A stretch of 48,956 bases of DNA from Anaerolineae bacterium (lineage in GTDB: Bacteria > Chloroflexota > Anaerolineae > Aggregatilineales > Phototrophicaceae). The notes beneath the pieces were generated by a model that saw only the letters and a list, made by a program, of their open reading frames with translations, searched no databases and was not told the DNA's origin. The translations under genes were made by a program, and so were the position numbers. The stretch lies in the NCBI GenBank assembly GCA_016789005.1, contig JAEURA010000019.1, forward strand, positions 1-48,956. Reading direction: 5' to 3'. The stretch's first letter is position 1, and every line of letters starts with the position of its first letter. Below are positions 15,398 through 24,016 of the stretch, piece after piece.

Positions 15398-17325
15398 GAC
15401 TTGTTTTCCTCCGCGATGATCGCCTGCATCTCGCTGGTGATGGTGACGTCGCCCACCAGCTGCGAGTTGTAGATTTCGGCGTAGATGGGGCTTTGCTCCA
15501 TCAGATCGGTATGTTTGCCGGTGGCGACGATCTGCCCTTTATCGAGCACGAGGATCATATCGGCATTGAGTACGGTCGAGATGCGCTGCGCGATGACGAA
15601 GCTGGTGCGCCCGTGCATGAGCTTGTCCAGCGCCTTTTGAATCTTGTACTCGGTCAGCAGATCGACGCTGCTGGTCGAATCGTCAAGGATCAGCAGTCGC
15701 GGGTTGAGCAGCAGGGCACGGGCGATGGCGATGCGCTGCTTCTGCCCGCCAGAAAGGGTCGTGCCACGCTCGCCGACGGGGGTGTTGTAGCCTTCCGGGA
15801 ACTTCACGATGAATTCGTGCGCTTCGGCGGCTTTGGCGGCGGCGAAGACCTCGTCATCGGTCGCGTCGGGGCGTCCGAAGGCGATGTTGTCGCGGATCGA
15901 ACCGCTGAACAGGTTGGTCTCCTGCAGGACGATGCCGATCTGCGATCTCAGGCTGTCGATGGTCACATCGCGGACATCCTGCCCGTCGATGAGGATGCTG
16001 CCTTCGCTGGCGTCGTAAAAGCGCGGGATCAGGTTGATGATGGTCGTCTTGCCGCTGCCGGTTCCGCCCAGCAGCGCGACGGTCGTACCCGGCTCGGCTT
16101 TGAAGCTGACATCGCGCAGAACAGGCTCGCCGGACGAGAAATAGCGGAAAGTCACGTCTTTGAACTCGACCGTACCGGTGAGCGCGGGCAGGGCGGGCGC
16201 GCCCGGCTTTTCGGTGATGTCGCTCTTGGCATCCAGGATCTCGAAGATGCGGTCCGCCGACGCCGACGCCTGCGCCAGCAGGGAGATGATGAATCCCAGC
16301 TGTCCGAGCGGGAAGAAGACATAGATGACGTATAGGCTGAAGGACTGGTAGTCGCCCAGCGTAAGCGTGCCGTTGGTGATCTGTCCGCCGCCGAAGTAGA
16401 GGAGCGCCGCCTGCCCGACCTGGGCGATCAGGAAGATGACCGGGAAGAGGAAAGAGAACGTCCTGGCGACCTTCAACTGCTGCGACAAGACGTCTGCCGA
16501 TTTCTCTTCAAAGCGCCGGCGCTCGAAAGACTCACGGGCGAAGGCGCGGACGACGCGCGTGCCCGCCATGTTCTCCTGCAGGACGGTGTTCAGCGCCGAC
16601 AGCCGCATCTGTACGGAGACGAAGAGCGGCTGGCTGATGCGTCCGAAGATCATGAAGATGACCAGCGCTATGGGCAGGATGGGCAGGACGACCAGCGTGA
16701 GCTGCCAGTTGGTCAGCAGCAGGATGATCAGCGTGGCGATCAGCAGGAGGAACGCCTGCGCGGTGAGGACCAACCCCTGGGCGATGAAGAGGCGCAGACG
16801 CTCTACGTCGTCGGTCGCGCGGATCATCAGCTGACCGGTCTGGTTCTTGTCGTAGTAGCTGAAGGAGAGCCGCTGTATCTTTTCGAAGATTTCGTTGCGG
16901 AAGTCGAAGGCGACGCCCTGCGAGGTGGACTCCGCCATGTAGGATTGGATGAACGAGAACAAGCCGCGCGCGATGGCGAAGACGATGACGAGGATCGTCG
17001 CGTTGATCAGCCAGGAGGCGGCGTTCGCCTGAATGTCCTGGAGCTGATTGACGGTGTAGCCGGCAGCCCCGGCGGCGAGCGGCTGGGCGAGCTGCGGCAG
17101 CCCCAGGATGGTGTTGGCGGTGAAACCCTGCGTGATCGAATTGATCATGTTCTGGATCAACTGCGGCACCGCCAGCTGCGCCAGTGTCGCCACGATCAGG
17201 GCGAGGTATGCCGGGATGTTGGTGTTTTTTTGCCGACCCAGATAGCGAATAGCGCGCCCCAAGCCGCCGCTCCCACGCTGGCGTGAGCGATCACCGCCCC
17301 ATTGTCTGGAAGCCTGTGCTTGCAA
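15394..17325 (-). CDS. ABC exporter, fused permease/ATPase (subunit 1, degenerate Walker B)
   Basis: The product is 643 aa. It starts at TTG (17325-17323) preceded by GAGGTG. Six membrane helices (about 35-340) are followed by an ATPase domain: Walker A LGGTGSGKTTIINL, signature LSGGQKQRIAIAR, Walker B RLLILDDSTSSVD. The residue after the Walker B Asp is Asp instead of the catalytic Glu, and the H-loop reads VIAQRIST with Gln in place of His. Two substitutions on one subunit indicate the degenerate ATP site of a heterodimeric exporter; the partner at 13484-15397 has the consensus residues. A sigma70-type promoter lies 37 bp upstream. Confidence 0.92.
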   Translation of the reverse strand: MQAQASRQWGGDRSRQRGSGGLGRAIRYLGRQKNTNIPAYLALIVATLAQLAVPQLIQNMINSITQGFTANTILGLPQLAQPLAAGAAGYTVNQLQDIQANAASWLINATILVIVFAIARGLFSFIQSYMAESTSQGVAFDFRNEIFEKIQRLSFSYYDKNQTGQLMIRATDDVERLRLFIAQGLVLTAQAFLLLIATLIILLLTNWQLTLVVLPILPIALVIFMIFGRISQPLFVSVQMRLSALNTVLQENMAGTRVVRAFARESFERRRFEEKSADVLSQQLKVARTFSFLFPVIFLIAQVGQAALLYFGGGQITNGTLTLGDYQSFSLYVIYVFFPLGQLGFIISLLAQASASADRIFEILDAKSDITEKPGAPALPALTGTVEFKDVTFRYFSSGEPVLRDVSFKAEPGTTVALLGGTGSGKTTIINLIPRFYDASEGSILIDGQDVRDVTIDSLRSQIGIVLQETNLFSGSIRDNIAFGRPDATDDEVFAAAKAAEAHEFIVKFPEGYNTPVGERGTTLSGGQKQRIAIARALLLNPRLLILDDSTSSVDLLTEYKIQKALDKLMHGRTSFVIAQRISTVLNADMILVLDKGQIVATGKHTDLMEQSPIYAEIYNSQLVGDVTITSEMQAIIAEENKS

Positions 17326-17361
17326 CGAGACACCTCATTTCTCAAAATGTTTGCCCTGCTA

Positions 17362-17390
17362 ACGATAGGAGGATGTAAGGTTCATGTCAA
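17362..17390 (-). promoter_or_regulatory. Sigma70-type promoter of the ABC exporter operon
   Basis: On the minus strand, TTGACA (17390-17385, consensus -35) is followed by a 17-bp spacer and TATCGT (17367-17362, -10 with 4 of 6 matches). It would give a leader of about 30 nt before the TTG start. Confidence 0.7.
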
Positions 17391-17402
17391 TAGATAGAAT
17401 TG

Positions 17403-17419
17403 TCAGGCACGCTGCCTGA
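17403..17419. promoter_or_regulatory. Inverted repeat upstream of the ABC exporter promoter
   Basis: TCAGGCA-CGC-TGCCTGA is a 7-bp dyad about 13 bp upstream of the -35 box of the ABC exporter and 131 bp upstream of osmC. A second dyad, CTGGTC-TCAT-GACCAG, lies at 17445-17460. Either could bind a regulator of the divergent genes; no known operator is recognised. Confidence 0.35.
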
Positions 17420-17549
17420 ATTGTCTGAGAATTCGCTGAGTGCGCTGGTCTCATGACCAGGGCATCGGGTATCATGGGAACAGTTTTCTGTGACGCCTAT
17501 CAGTAAAATTCATCGCGTCACCTCTTGATCACCTGAAGGAGCAAGACTC

Positions 17550-17975
17550 ATGCCGGCACGTACAGCACAGGCGGTTTGGAAAGGCAATCTGAACGAAGGA
17601 AGCGGCGCGCTCAAGTTGGGCAGCGGCGCATACGATGGGGCGTACTCATTCCTGTCGCGGTTCCAGGACGGCAGCGGCACCAACCCGGAGGAGCTGCTCG
17701 GCGCGGCTCATGCCGGCTGCTTCTCGATGGCGCTGGCGTCACGCCTTTCGCGCGAAGGGCACACCGTCCACAGCATCGAGACGACGGCTCACGTGCACCT
17801 GGAAAAGGGCGAAACGGGTTTCGGCATCAGCCGCATTGACCTGGTGACGACCGGCAGGGTGGAAGGCATCACGGCGGAGTATTTCGCCGAAGCCGCCGCC
17901 GCCACCAAGGATGGCTGCATTGTCTCTCGGGCGCTTGCCGCCGTGCCGATGACGATCAGCGCGACCCTGGCGTAA
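17550..17975 (+). CDS. OsmC-family peroxiredoxin
   Basis: The product is 141 aa. The start ATG follows GAAGGAG. The family motif NPEELLGAAHAGCFSMAL holds Cys57, and KDGCIVSRAL holds Cys123. These form the catalytic pair that reduces organic hydroperoxides in OsmC/Ohr proteins. The AHAGCFSMALA wording and length fit the OsmC subgroup rather than Ohr. The protein is cytosolic. The gene is monocistronic: a strong terminator follows 76 bp downstream. It is divergent from the ABC exporter genes. Confidence 0.9.
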   Translation: MPARTAQAVWKGNLNEGSGALKLGSGAYDGAYSFLSRFQDGSGTNPEELLGAAHAGCFSMALASRLSREGHTVHSIETTAHVHLEKGETGFGISRIDLVTTGRVEGITAEYFAEAAAATKDGCIVSRALAAVPMTISATLA

Positions 17976-18051
17976 AACTCTGCTCAGCGGCGCTGGCGGT
18001 TCAGCGGCGCTTAGCTGACCTCCTCCGGTTTTTGGCAAGAATCACCAAACG

Positions 18052-18090
18052 CCTGCCCTGTCGATTTGTGTCGGCAGGGCGGGTGTTTTT
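18052..18090 (+). terminator. Rho-independent terminator after osmC
   Basis: The arms 18052-18063 and 18072-18083 pair over 12 bp with two G-U pairs around the loop ATTTGTGT. They are followed by TGTTTTT (18084-18090). It ends osmC transcription just before the mrp operon promoter, whose -35 region overlaps the 3' arm. Confidence 0.85.
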
Positions 18091-18113
18091 CTGTATAATC
18101 CGCCGAACGTTCG
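18071..18113 (+). promoter_or_regulatory. Probable mrp operon promoter with adjacent dyad
   Basis: TATAAT (18094-18099) is a perfect -10. At 17-bp spacing stands TCGGCA (18071-18076), matching 4 of 6 -35 positions. The 10-bp palindrome CGAACGTTCG (18104-18113) lies at the expected transcription start, where a bound repressor would block initiation (inference). Confidence 0.6.
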
Positions 18114-18159
18114 CTAGGAAACACAAAGATCACCCTGAGTGATCTGAGATTGGAGCGCG

Positions 18160-20979
18160 ATGGATTTCGTACTAGCCGCCTCGGTACCGTTCGGCGTCGC
18201 GCTTTTCCTGAGCGTAATCGGAAACCGACTTCCTCGCGGGTGGCGCACACTGCTGACGGCTGGCGCGTCCGCCGGACTGTTCGGATGGCTCCTCGGATAC
18301 CTGTCCGTCGTCACGCAGCAGGGCGCAGTCGAAAAGTCGTTTGAATGGGTGAGCGCGCTCGGTCTGAGGCTGACGCTCTACCTCGATGGCTTGGCGCTGC
18401 TGTTCGGTCTGCTCATCACCGGCGTAGGGGTAGTGGTGGCGCTGTATACCGGCAACTACTTCGATTCCGACGAAGAAGCCAACCGCTTTACACTGCTCCT
18501 GTTCGCCTTCATGGGGGCGATGCTTTGGTTGGTGCTCTCCGGCAATCTGATCACGCTGTTCATCGCCTGGGAGCTGACCAGCATCACCTCCTATCTGTTG
18601 ATCGGCTTCAAAGGCGGTAAGGATGCTGAGGCGCGGACCGGGGCGATGCAGGCGCTCGTCATCACCGGCGGCGGCGGTCTGGCGCTGCTGGTAGGGCTGG
18701 CGCTGCTGGGCGCGGCGGCGGGGACCTTTGAGATGAGCGGCGTCCTTGGCAATACCGCTCTGCGCGATCACCCGCACTATTCCGCCCTGGCGATCCTGAT
18801 CTTCGCCGGGTGTTTCACCAAGAGTGCTCAGTTCCCGTTCCAGTTCTGGCTTCCGGGCGCGATGGCTGCGCCGTCTCCGGCGTCCGCGTATCTGCACTCG
18901 GCGACGATGGTCAAAGCCGGCATCTATCTGCTGGCAAGACTCTATCCGGCGCTGGGCAGCACCGAGTTATGGACTTCGGCGCTGCTCGGCGTCGGTTTGA
19001 CGACGATGCTCCTGGGGGCGGTGATCGCCCTGGGCAAACGCGATCTGAAGGGGCTGCTGGCGTACTCGACGGTGAGTCAGCTCGGTGCGCTGGTGGCGCT
19101 GCTGGGGCTGCCAGACTCGGCGGGGCTGAAAGCGGCGTTTGTCGGAATCCTGGCGCATGGGCTTTACAAGGCGGCGCTCTTCCTAACCGCTGGGGCGGTC
19201 GATCACGCGACTGGCACGCGCATCATCGACCATCTGGGCGGGCTGGCGAAGACGCTGCCCGGTTGGACGGGGGTCGCTGTCGTTTCGGCGCTGTCGATGG
19301 CGGGCATCCCACCCCTCTTTGGCTTTGTCGGCAAAGAGGTGCTGCTGGACGCGGTGATAGGCAGCTATAAGGTCGCCAGCCTTCCCCTGCTGATCGTCGG
19401 TGTCAGCGCTGCGCTGACGGTGACGGCAGCGTTGATCCTGATCTTCGACGTGTTCTTTGGCGCGCCGCGCGAGAGCCACGCGCATGGGCATCCTCCGAAA
19501 GCCGCACTGCTCGTCGGTCCGGCGCTCCTGGCGGTGGGCACGCTGGCGCTGGGGCTGTTCCTTGAGCCGCTGATCGTGCCGCTCATCACGCCGGCGGTTC
19601 CGAAAGCCTTTGAACTGCATCTGTTCCATGGGATCACCCCGCCGCTGATCGTCAGCATCATCGCCGTCGCCGGGGGCGTGGCGATCTTTGTCGTTCGCCG
19701 CATGTGGCTGGCGATCCGCCTGCCGGCGCTGCCCAGCGGCGCAGGAGTTTTTGAGCAGGCGGTCGCCGGAGCAGGCTGGATCGGAGATCGCCTGCTGAGT
19801 ACGCAGAGCGGCAAACTGCGTGTCTATCTGACGGTGATTCTGGGGGCGGTCGCGCTGCTGATGCTGCCCGCTGTGCTCACCTACAATGGACAGCGCAGCC
19901 TTGACTTCGCCCTGCGCAATACCGGCGATGTGCTCAAACTGATCCTGCTGATCGTCTCTGTCGGGGCGACAGTCGCCGCCATCCGGGCGCAGCGGCGCTT
20001 CGTGGCGGCGCTGTTTCTGGGCGTGATGGGCTATTCGATGGGAATCGTCTTTCTGTTGGAACCCGCCCCCGATGTCGCGCTGGTGCAGTTCCTCGTCGAA
20101 ACGCTTTCGACCATTCTGATCATCGTCATGATCAGCCGCATTTCGCTGACGCTGCGCGACCGGGCGACGCGGATCGAGAGCCGGCAGAAGCCGCTTTCCC
20201 GTCTGGGCGATATCGCCATCGCCGGGACCATGGGGCTGATGGTGGGCTTGTTCGCTCTGGGCGCAGTGATCAACCGCCCGGTGCGCGAATCCAATGTCTC
20301 CGACTGGTACATCGCCAACGCCAAGCCGCAGGTCGGCATCACGGATGTCGTCGGTTCGGTCGTGACTGATTTTCGCGGGATGGACACCCTGCTGGAAATC
20401 ACGGTGTTCGGTTTCGCGGCGCTCTCGGTGCTGACCCTGCTCACCCTGCCGCAGTCGCGCGAGCTGCTGACTGGTAAGGGGCGCGCCCGGCGTCACACCG
20501 ACCGCCCCTATGTCCACGTGCCGGAGGAAGACACCTACGGGATCGCCTCCTTTTCTACCCCGCTGACCCGCATGGCGGCGACAGTCGTCCTGCCGTTCGC
20601 TGTCATCATCGCGCTGGTGCATCTGCTCTACGGCGGGGATGCGCCGGGCGATGGATTCACCGCCGGGGTCGTCGCGGGCTTGGGGGTGGCGCTGTGGTAC
20701 GTGGTGTTCGGCTACTATGAGGCGAAACGCCGACTGCATCGCCTTCGACCCGGCGCGCTGATCGGCGTGGGGATCGGGCTGGCACTGATCAACGCGGCGC
20801 TGCCGCTCGCCTTCGGGCAGCCTTTCCTGGCGCACACGGGACTGGACATCGATCTCCCCGCTGGGCTGCATGTTTCTTCGACGCTGCTGTTCGAGACGGG
20901 CATTTTCCTGGCGGTGTTCGGCGGCTCCAGCGTAGTCATCGAAGCCATTGCGCATCCCAAGGAGGTTGAAACCCTGTGA
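18160..20979 (+). CDS. mrpA: Mrp Na+/H+ antiporter subunit A fused to subunit B
   Basis: The product is 939 aa. The first ~500 residues are a complex-I-like antiporter domain (AWELTSITSYLLIGFK, QFPFQFWLPGAMAAPSPASAY, LLAYSTVSQLGALVAL). They are followed by more helices and an MbhD-like region (about 570-700). The C-terminal ~150 residues are a complete MrpB/MnhB domain (STPLTRMAATVVLPF and HLLYGGDAPGDGFTAGV), so A and B form one chain. The complex exchanges cytoplasmic Na+ for H+ across the membrane using the proton gradient. It is the first gene of a six-gene operon covering all seven Mrp subunits. The fusion resembles arrangements known from Mrp group 2-type operons and cyanobacteria. Confidence 0.93.
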   Translation: MDFVLAASVPFGVALFLSVIGNRLPRGWRTLLTAGASAGLFGWLLGYLSVVTQQGAVEKSFEWVSALGLRLTLYLDGLALLFGLLITGVGVVVALYTGNYFDSDEEANRFTLLLFAFMGAMLWLVLSGNLITLFIAWELTSITSYLLIGFKGGKDAEARTGAMQALVITGGGGLALLVGLALLGAAAGTFEMSGVLGNTALRDHPHYSALAILIFAGCFTKSAQFPFQFWLPGAMAAPSPASAYLHSATMVKAGIYLLARLYPALGSTELWTSALLGVGLTTMLLGAVIALGKRDLKGLLAYSTVSQLGALVALLGLPDSAGLKAAFVGILAHGLYKAALFLTAGAVDHATGTRIIDHLGGLAKTLPGWTGVAVVSALSMAGIPPLFGFVGKEVLLDAVIGSYKVASLPLLIVGVSAALTVTAALILIFDVFFGAPRESHAHGHPPKAALLVGPALLAVGTLALGLFLEPLIVPLITPAVPKAFELHLFHGITPPLIVSIIAVAGGVAIFVVRRMWLAIRLPALPSGAGVFEQAVAGAGWIGDRLLSTQSGKLRVYLTVILGAVALLMLPAVLTYNGQRSLDFALRNTGDVLKLILLIVSVGATVAAIRAQRRFVAALFLGVMGYSMGIVFLLEPAPDVALVQFLVETLSTILIIVMISRISLTLRDRATRIESRQKPLSRLGDIAIAGTMGLMVGLFALGAVINRPVRESNVSDWYIANAKPQVGITDVVGSVVTDFRGMDTLLEITVFGFAALSVLTLLTLPQSRELLTGKGRARRHTDRPYVHVPEEDTYGIASFSTPLTRMAATVVLPFAVIIALVHLLYGGDAPGDGFTAGVVAGLGVALWYVVFGYYEAKRRLHRLRPGALIGVGIGLALINAALPLAFGQPFLAHTGLDIDLPAGLHVSSTLLFETGIFLAVFGGSSVVIEAIAHPKEVETL

Positions 20980-21308
20980 ACGCTATTTTCGCCATCGTCA
21001 CCGGCATCCTGTTCGGACTGGGGGTCTATCTGCTGCTGCGCCGCGATCTGGTGAAGACGGCGATGGGTTATTACGTCCTCTTCACGGCGATCAACCTCTT
21101 TTTCCTGGCGGTCGGCGTCTTCGACGGTGAAGCTGCGCCCTATGTTGGCGAGCAGGGACAGCCGAGCGATCCGCTGGTGCAGGCACTTCTGCTGACAGCC
21201 ATCGTCATCAGTTTCGGAACTTACGCGCTGCTGCTGGGCATGATCAATGTCGCTTCGCGCCGCTTCGGAACCATCGACTCTGACGATGTCGATCATCTGC
21301 GCCGGTGA
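20976..21308 (+). CDS. mrpC: Mrp antiporter subunit C (NuoK-like)
   Basis: The product is 110 aa with three membrane helices. Typical motifs are GLGVYLLLRRDLVKTAMGYY and DPLVQALLLTAIVISFG (the MrpC/MnhC signature before the third helix). The GTG start overlaps the mrpA stop by 4 bp and has AGGAGG 10 bp upstream. MrpC is related to NuoK and joins MrpA and MrpD in the proton/ion path. Confidence 0.93.
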   Translation: MNAIFAIVTGILFGLGVYLLLRRDLVKTAMGYYVLFTAINLFFLAVGVFDGEAAPYVGEQGQPSDPLVQALLLTAIVISFGTYALLLGMINVASRRFGTIDSDDVDHLRR

Positions 21309-21309
21309 C

Positions 21310-22800
21310 ATGAGCATGAACAATGCCGTCATCCTCGGACCAATCTTTTTCCCTCTTGCCGGTGTGATCATCTGCCTGCTGCTGGCGCGCAGCAACCGCA
21401 TTCAACGCTACGCCGGGCTGGCGGCGATGATCGCCGCCTGGTTGTGCAGCCTGGCTGTGCTGACGGCGGTCTTCGACCAGGGCGTGCAGGTGTACCGTGT
21501 GGGCGGGTACAGCCCGCCGTACGGCATCGCACTGGCGGTCGATCTGCTCAATGGGCTGTTCGGAGTTATGGCTGCGACGGTGATGACTGCCGGAGCGCTG
21601 TACGTTGTGGGCAGCAAGGACAAGTGTGCCAACTACCCCGCCTTCATGCCGCTCATGCTGGGCATGGCGACCGGGCTGGCGGGTGCGTTCTATACGGGCG
21701 ACATCTTCACGCTGTTCGTGTTCGTCGAGGTCATGGTGATGTCCTCGGTTGGGCTGACGGCGATCTCTGACAACAAGCTGGGGTTGGAAGCCGCCATCAA
21801 GTATCTGCTGATCAGCGCCATGGGGTCGCTCTTCCTGCTGCTCGGCATCGGTGCGATTTACGCCAGCTTCGGCACGCTCAACCTTGCCGACATCGCCCGC
21901 GCCCTGGAAACGGGGGAACGTCCACTGCTGGCGCAGGTCGCCGCGCTGATGCTGATGTGCGCCTTCCTGCTTAAGAGCGCTGTCTTCCCGTTCCACTTCT
22001 GGCAGCCGGACTTTCACACGACATCGCCGACCGCGGTCAGCGCCATGCTGTCGTCGGTGGTCGTCAAAGTCGGAGTTTACGGATTGATCCGCCTGACGAC
22101 GCTGCTCTTTATCCCGGAATCGCAGCTTCTGCGGCTGGCGCTGCTGGCGCTGGGGATCATCGGCGTCTTTTTCGGCGGGCTGGGAGCCTTTCGAACGCAC
22201 GACGCCAAGCGGATGCTGGCGTATTCGACGTTCGGACAGATCGGCTTCATCCTGGTCGGAATCGGCTGGGGGACGCCGCTGGCGCTGGCGGCGGCGATCA
22301 TCTATGCCATGAATCACGCCTTCATCAAGTCCGCCCTGCTGATGCTAACTGGCGCGGTTGCCAGCCGACTGACCAGCAAGTCGGCGGCGCTGGCTCAGCT
22401 TCAGGGGGTCGGCGTAGAGATGAAAGGCGTCAGCCTGCTGTATTTTATCGGCGGGCTGGCGCTGTCCGGCGTGCCGCCGCTCAACGGTTTCATCAGTAAG
22501 CTGGCGCTGGTGCAGGGTGGCATCGGCGCCGAAAGCTGGATCGCGCTTGGTCTGGCGGTCGGCGGGGGCATCCTGACGCTGATGTACATGATGCGCACCT
22601 GGCAGTATGTGTTTCAGGCTGAACCGGAAGCCGAGGTGAACTTCCGCCCCTACGGCGACAGCTTGATCGCGCCGGCGATCCTGATCGGTTTGTGCGTCGT
22701 GCTGGGGGTCTATGCGACGCCGCTGGTCAGCGCCGCGCAGATGGCGGCGGCTCAGCTTGGCGACCCGAACGTGTACATTACGGCGGTCCTGGGAGGGTAG
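21310..22800 (+). CDS. mrpD: Mrp antiporter subunit D
   Basis: The product is 496 aa from the ATG at 21310, one base after the mrpC stop; the open frame reaches further upstream inside mrpC. About 14 membrane helices. Antiporter-type motifs are FTLFVFVEVMVMSSVGLTA (with the conserved membrane Glu), LLKSAVFPFHFWQPDFHTTS (conserved Lys in a helix) and RMLAYSTFGQIGFILVG. These residues form the proton channel in NuoL/M/N-like subunits. The order and spacing agree with an intact operon. Confidence 0.93.
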   Translation: MSMNNAVILGPIFFPLAGVIICLLLARSNRIQRYAGLAAMIAAWLCSLAVLTAVFDQGVQVYRVGGYSPPYGIALAVDLLNGLFGVMAATVMTAGALYVVGSKDKCANYPAFMPLMLGMATGLAGAFYTGDIFTLFVFVEVMVMSSVGLTAISDNKLGLEAAIKYLLISAMGSLFLLLGIGAIYASFGTLNLADIARALETGERPLLAQVAALMLMCAFLLKSAVFPFHFWQPDFHTTSPTAVSAMLSSVVVKVGVYGLIRLTTLLFIPESQLLRLALLALGIIGVFFGGLGAFRTHDAKRMLAYSTFGQIGFILVGIGWGTPLALAAAIIYAMNHAFIKSALLMLTGAVASRLTSKSAALAQLQGVGVEMKGVSLLYFIGGLALSGVPPLNGFISKLALVQGGIGAESWIALGLAVGGGILTLMYMMRTWQYVFQAEPEAEVNFRPYGDSLIAPAILIGLCVVLGVYATPLVSAAQMAAAQLGDPNVYITAVLGG

Positions 22801-22814
22801 GAGGTGACAGTGTG

Positions 22815-23297
22815 ATGGCGATTGCAGTCCTGGCGCTCCCCCTGGCGCTGATCTGGATGCTCCTGAACAACCATCTGACCCTGGACAGTCTTCTGGTCGG
22901 CTATCTGTTAGGGGCAGGCGTTGCTGCCGCTGCTGGAGCCGGGCGGGGGCGGCTGCGCGGACGCACACTCCCGCGACAGGTTGCCGCGCTGATCGTCTAC
23001 AGCGTCATCCTGTCGCGCGACATCTTTCTTTCGGGCATCGACGTGGCGCGCAAAGTGCTTAACCCGAAGGCGCTGCGTCCGGGAATCCTCGCCGTCGATC
23101 CGCTCGACCGGCGCGGACTGTACGCTGCGCTCAGCGCGCACAGTATCACCATCACGCCGGGGCAGCTGGTGGTGGAATTCGATCACGAGAACACCCTGTA
23201 CGTGCACTGTCTGGACGTGGTCGCGAGCGATTCGACGGTCGCCGGCGATCAGCGCAAGCGGCTGCGGCTCTTCAAAAGGATCATGGGCGATGGTTGA
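22815..23297 (+). CDS. mrpE: Mrp antiporter subunit E
   Basis: The product is 160 aa from the ATG at 22815, 9 nt after GAGGTG; the in-frame GTG at 22812 is an alternative. Two or three N-terminal helices precede a cytoplasmic domain with VILSRDIFLSGIDVARKVLNP, ALSAHSITITPGQLVVEF and YVHCLDV, diagnostic of MrpE/MnhE. Its end overlaps mrpF by 8 bp, implying coupled translation. Confidence 0.92.
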   Translation: MAIAVLALPLALIWMLLNNHLTLDSLLVGYLLGAGVAAAAGAGRGRLRGRTLPRQVAALIVYSVILSRDIFLSGIDVARKVLNPKALRPGILAVDPLDRRGLYAALSAHSITITPGQLVVEFDHENTLYVHCLDVVASDSTVAGDQRKRLRLFKRIMGDG

Positions 23298-23574
23298 CCT
23301 TTCCGGGCTGGTGCAGTTCAGCGTTCAGGCGGCGCTGCTGATCACGACTCTGCTGCTTCTCCCCTGCGCCTATCGTGTGGCGGTCGCCGAGAGTTCTGCC
23401 GAGCTGCTTCAGGTGATCGATACCATCACCACACTGCTGATCGGTATCATCGCCCTGCTGGCGCTGTCTGCCGGGAATGCGCAGTACATTGATGTGGCAA
23501 TCGCTCTGGCGGCGCTGGCGTTTATCGGCACGCTGGGAGTCGCGCGGTTCCTGGCGGAAGGGAAGGCGTTCTGA
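23290..23574 (+). CDS. mrpF: Mrp antiporter subunit F
   Basis: The product is 94 aa with three helices. The motif TLLLLPCAYRVAVAES with the later Asp in DTITTLLIGIIALLAL is the MrpF/MnhF pattern. It overlaps mrpE and shares the TGATG junction with mrpG. Confidence 0.92.
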   Translation: MVDLSGLVQFSVQAALLITTLLLLPCAYRVAVAESSAELLQVIDTITTLLIGIIALLALSAGNAQYIDVAIALAALAFIGTLGVARFLAEGKAF

Positions 23575-23927
23575 TGGTCGGTCAGATCCTTGGCTTGATC
23601 GCGCTGTGGTTCGGCGTCGGCTTCGCGGTCATCGGCATCGTCGGGCTGCTGCGCTTTCCAGACGTGTACACGCGCATCCATGCGGCGGGAAAAGTCTCGA
23701 CGCTGGGATTGGTAGGCATCCTCGTTGGGGCGGCGCTGCTTATGCCCGAAGCAACGCCGCGCGCCATCGTGCTGACGCTGTTTGCCGTCGTCACACTGCC
23801 AGTCTCGTCGCACGCCATCGCCAGTGCGGCGTATCAGCGCGGTGTGCGGGGTAAGAACTACGTGCGTGACGATCTCTCTGCCGTAGTCGAAACCAGCGCC
23901 AAGTCGGAACATGACGGCGCGACATAG
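23574..23927 (+). CDS. mrpG: Mrp antiporter subunit G
   Basis: The product is 117 aa with three helices. IGIVGLLRFPDVYTRIHAAGK followed by STLGLVGILVG is the MrpG/MnhG signature. The tail with charged residues is cytoplasmic. It is the last Mrp gene; DedA follows after 89 bp. Confidence 0.92.
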   Translation: MVGQILGLIALWFGVGFAVIGIVGLLRFPDVYTRIHAAGKVSTLGLVGILVGAALLMPEATPRAIVLTLFAVVTLPVSSHAIASAAYQRGVRGKNYVRDDLSAVVETSAKSEHDGAT

Positions 23928-24016
23928 AATCGCCCTGGGACATCCCTCATTCTCATCCATTTGGCGCGTCGCTGACGAATGATCTGCAACGCACCATTGC
24001 GCAGGGGAGGGGGATT

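Noticed and set aside
18104..18113. LexA-type SOS box at CGAACGTTCG
   Set aside because: The LexA box of this type has four bases between CGAAC and GTTCG; here there are none, and in the Liv promoter two.
19183..20955. Long antisense reading frame (590 codons) opposite mrpA
   Set aside because: The composition is Arg/Gln/His-rich, a shadow of GC-rich codons; mrpA is unambiguous.
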